A stretch of 23,627 bases of DNA from an uncultured Eubacteriales bacterium (GTDB lineage Bacteria; Bacillota; Clostridia; Christensenellales; Borkfalkiaceae): positions 1 through 23,627 of the forward strand of contig URKE01000028.1 of NCBI GenBank assembly GCA_900548285.1, given 5' to 3'. The first letter of the stretch is position 1, and each line of letters opens with the position of its first letter. The notes under the pieces were generated by a model. That model searched no databases and was not told the DNA's origin. It saw only the letters and a program-made list of their open reading frames with translations. Made by a program: the position numbers and the translations under genes. This document shows, piece by piece, positions 21,278-23,627 of the stretch.

Positions 21278-21360
21278 CGAAAAATTGCGTCTTGCAAAAC
21301 TTGCGAAGAAGGGTAAGAAGAAGGGTAAAAGGAAAGGTCAAAAGGACGGAAAGACGAGCA

Positions 21361-23526
21361 ATGAAGATATTCAAAGCAATCAAAAAAGGTTTCACGCTTG
21401 TTGAACTTGTCATAGTGATCGCGGTAATAGCGGTGTTGTCGGCGGTGCTTATCCCGGTATTCGGCAACGTAGTTAAGGATTCGCGTGTGTCTGCGCTCAA
21501 GGCGAGTTTGAAAACTTGTACGAGTAACCTTATAATGTATTCGCTCTACAATCAAGTTGACTATTATACGCCGTCGGTAATCCGTGAATTTTTGAAATCG
21601 GAGGGCATAAAGGGTTTAACCTCTGACGATTCGGAATTTTGCGAAGACGGGTACAGTATCTGGTATAATCAGCAAAACTACAACTTCTATCTTGTAAAAA
21701 ACGACGAACTTGCAGATTTCGTTGGCGGTGGAACTTCTTCCGCAAGCGTAAATAATAGAAATACAGCCGCTTTTGCCGCGGATATTTTCGGAAATGTTGC
21801 GGATGGCGGCGTAACGCAGGGTTCAGGCGAAAATGCCGGAGCCTCTGCGCAGTTACAGAGAATCCCTCGTCGTCCGGAAGCGATAACTCCTGACGAGAAT
21901 TTGCTTTTGCTTGCTACCGACGAGGCGAATAAATATATTTTGTCGGGTATCGAAGCGCTTTACTATGGCGCTGACACTGATAAAGGAGAATCTTCTGCCC
22001 AGCAAGTAATTATCAATGTTCAAAACAAGATGGCTAACGGAAATCTGTTCGCATCTTTTAATCGTAATTGGAACATTGAAGATTATACCCAAAAATTTGA
22101 CACTCACTCGACAGCATGGCTTAACAACGTTGGTAATTTCGTAACAGACGCGTCATTTAGCAATATTGATGATAAGCAGATTGCCGATATTACAAATGTT
22201 ATTGTTTCGCCTTATTTGGGATCTTTTAGTGAGTCTGAAACGAATTCTAATAAGATTGAAGGTAATATACGAGATTTTGGTAAAAACGAAAAAACCGGGG
22301 CTGTTCTTAATGTAAAGTGCGTTATTGAAATTGCTTCGGCAAACTCTGTTGAATTGGTGGAAGAGTTTTATAAAAGATTCTCGAACGCCGGCGTAAACAT
22401 TGTTATATCGGGTAACGTATCGATAGACAGTACGGTGTCCTCGAGCGTTTCTTCGGGAACGAACAGAGTAAGTACCGTAACCGGCGGTGGTAAGAATATT
22501 TCTTCCGTTGTCAACGCGGGCGGTGGCTCGGCTGTTTCGGGAGGCGGAAATAAAATTATATCTTCGACGATTTCTTCAAGTGAGTTTTTGAATTGGACAA
22601 CGTCTGAATCCGGCGGTGTGTCAATTGTCAACTATTCAACGGTAAGCAAAGATAAAACAGATAGTACTAAAAACCTTGTTTCTATCAAACTTCCCGACGG
22701 ACAGGTTAAGTATGAAACGGTTGACGATACGTTTTTCAATAATAACGAAATAACAACGCTTGATGATAAGCAACAACAGGTAACGTATCAAGTTCAGTAT
22801 AAATATAATACATCGACTTTCTCGATTAATGTAAGCGAGTTTTTGAAGAAAGTCGGTATAACTTCGGATGATCAGGTAAGATCGGTCAAAATTAAACAAG
22901 ACTCTTATAACAACGTTTATACAACTTCGGTTTATCTGGAATATGAAATAAACAACGTTATATACGGAAAATCGTTTAACTTCGGCGTAGGTCATATAAC
23001 TTCTTTCGATTACTACTATCGTTTCTTTAATAAGAATTTTGATTCTGTGAATAAGAGCGGCGAAAACACCGTTCCTCAATATTTCGAGATTAATGACAAT
23101 AGTGAAGATAGTAAACGTGCGGGTTCGTTAACCGTTAAGTTACCGGACGGTACGCTTAATCTTCAAAGTTATAAAAACGAAGATTTCACGATCGAAGTGT
23201 ATTATAACGAAACGACGAGATACTACACGAGTGAAACGAGCGAATTCGGAACGGAATTCAAGGTGTTCTCTCATGATGCAGTTGCTTCCGAAGAAAAACA
23301 TGTGACGTGGGGCGGAACAAACGGTAGCAAAACAAAAATCGGCGGTTATTATGTCGTCGATTTCGGTACTCATAACATATTAGGGAATCCGACCAGAGAT
23401 AAAGACGGTAATATGAAAAACGCTAAGTATTTCGTCAACACCGTAACGATTAATCGTATCGTAATCAGGGATAAAGGCGTAGACGGTAAGCCCGGCAACA
23501 TTATGATCGTCAAATATCCCGGATAA
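21361..23526 (+). CDS. Very large type IV prepilin-like surface protein
   Basis: 721 residues from the ATG at 21361. The N-terminus is a class III signal: MKIFKAIKKG then FTLVELVIVIAVIAVL, so prepilin peptidase would cut after Gly10, leaving N-methylatable Phe and the conserved Glu5, followed by a helix of about 25 residues. Ordinary pilins have 130-200 residues; here a long ectodomain follows. Residues about 90-340 are mixed polar. About 347-410 is a Ser/Gly/Thr/Val-rich low-complexity tract (IDSTVSSSVSSGTN type). The C-terminal part has two modules each opening with a KLPDG motif (about 443 and 593) and rich in Tyr, Asn and beta-branched residues. No pilus assembly genes lie in the window. 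The Shine-Dalgarno site is weak (AAAGGA, 13 bases upstream). Likely a pilus-tip or surface adhesin; the function is inferred from the signal alone. Confidence 0.85.
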   Translation: MKIFKAIKKGFTLVELVIVIAVIAVLSAVLIPVFGNVVKDSRVSALKASLKTCTSNLIMYSLYNQVDYYTPSVIREFLKSEGIKGLTSDDSEFCEDGYSIWYNQQNYNFYLVKNDELADFVGGGTSSASVNNRNTAAFAADIFGNVADGGVTQGSGENAGASAQLQRIPRRPEAITPDENLLLLATDEANKYILSGIEALYYGADTDKGESSAQQVIINVQNKMANGNLFASFNRNWNIEDYTQKFDTHSTAWLNNVGNFVTDASFSNIDDKQIADITNVIVSPYLGSFSESETNSNKIEGNIRDFGKNEKTGAVLNVKCVIEIASANSVELVEEFYKRFSNAGVNIVISGNVSIDSTVSSSVSSGTNRVSTVTGGGKNISSVVNAGGGSAVSGGGNKIISSTISSSEFLNWTTSESGGVSIVNYSTVSKDKTDSTKNLVSIKLPDGQVKYETVDDTFFNNNEITTLDDKQQQVTYQVQYKYNTSTFSINVSEFLKKVGITSDDQVRSVKIKQDSYNNVYTTSVYLEYEINNVIYGKSFNFGVGHITSFDYYYRFFNKNFDSVNKSGENTVPQYFEINDNSEDSKRAGSLTVKLPDGTLNLQSYKNEDFTIEVYYNETTRYYTSETSEFGTEFKVFSHDAVASEEKHVTWGGTNGSKTKIGGYYVVDFGTHNILGNPTRDKDGNMKNAKYFVNTVTINRIVIRDKGVDGKPGNIMIVKYPG

Positions 23527-23599
23527 GATAAATAAAAAAGGTTAAAAGTGTTTTTTAACACAAAGAAATAATAAGACCTGCAAATAAAAGTCAAGAGAA

Positions 23600-23627
23600 A
23601 TGAAGAAGGAAATTGAAAAAATTTTCC
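23600..23627 (+). CDS. Possible start of a further gene at the right edge (partial)
   Basis: An ATG at 23600 opens a frame reading MKKEIEKIF to the window end. AAGAGA upstream is a poor ribosome binding site. Between the prepilin stop and this ATG there is only a weak GTGTT/AACAC hairpin (23548-23561), so co-transcription is possible. Nine codons do not allow identification. Confidence 0.25.

Noticed and set aside
21253..21360. Upstream GTG start giving a 757-residue prepilin
   Set aside because: It would put an Arg/Lys-rich 36-residue extension, encoded by the leader repeats, before the class III signal. The ATG at 21361 gives a standard 10-residue leader peptide.
23548..23561. Hairpin GTGTT/AACAC after the prepilin gene as a terminator
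   Set aside because: Only five pairs with the T-run in the loop and none after the stem, so termination there is doubtful.

Overview
The window looks like a piece of a Bacillota (class Clostridia) chromosome, most likely from an anaerobic gut lineage in or near Christensenellales. The placement is an inference. It rests on an IspH–ribosomal S1 fusion, the gene order flavoprotein–cmk–plsC–ispH/rpsA, a biotin-dependent Na+-pump decarboxylase cluster, type II GalT, Shine-Dalgarno sites of the AAGGAG type and U-tract terminators. Codon choice favours TCG, GAC, AAC and ACG, and the window carries a matching tRNA-Ser(CGA).

Layout. (1) 1-510, minus: the edge of a possible gene, then a small lipoprotein gene broken by one extra base in an A7 tract. 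(2) 708-3357: a VTT-domain (TVP38/TMEM64) membrane protein and a monocistronic type II galT with its own promoter and terminator. (3) 3359-13786: one long colinear block behind a consensus promoter and closed by a strong terminator. It begins with five subunits of a Na+-coupled biotin carboxyltransferase system: a CoA-type carboxyltransferase, gamma, the biotin carrier, beta, and an oxaloacetate/pyruvate-type carboxyltransferase. It continues without a gap into surE, a BaiN/HI0933-type flavoprotein, cmk, plsC and the ispH-rpsA fusion. Energy metabolism, nucleotide salvage, phospholipid and isoprenoid synthesis and translation are therefore chained by overlapping or closely spaced genes. (4) 13819-16561, minus: an Exp7/CtpE-like P-type ATPase, divergent from (5) an M29 aminopeptidase and a second, strongly degenerate P-type-ATPase-like protein (16612-19846). 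(6) 19864-20579, minus: trmO. (7) 20619-20803: tRNA-Ser(CGA) with promoter and terminator. (8) 20807-21148: repeats and AT-rich non-coding DNA. (9) 21149-23526: a repeat-rich leader and a very large prepilin-like protein. A possible further gene starts at the right edge.

The observations most worth a second look are these. Three single-gene or first-gene promoters (galT, the M29 aminopeptidase, trmO) place the expected transcription start at or within about 3 bases of the ATG, which predicts leaderless mRNAs. The 633-residue P-type-ATPase relative keeps the DKTG phosphorylation motif but has lost the actuator TGE, the CPx-type membrane motif, TGD and GDGxND. The decarboxylase cluster pairs a 12S-like and a 5S-like carboxyltransferase with an Na+-pump beta subunit. 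A 300-base AT-rich patch (about 32% GC) with foreign codon use sits inside ispH. Several 32-34 bp tandem repeats cluster at the right end. No phage, insertion sequence or CRISPR array was found.
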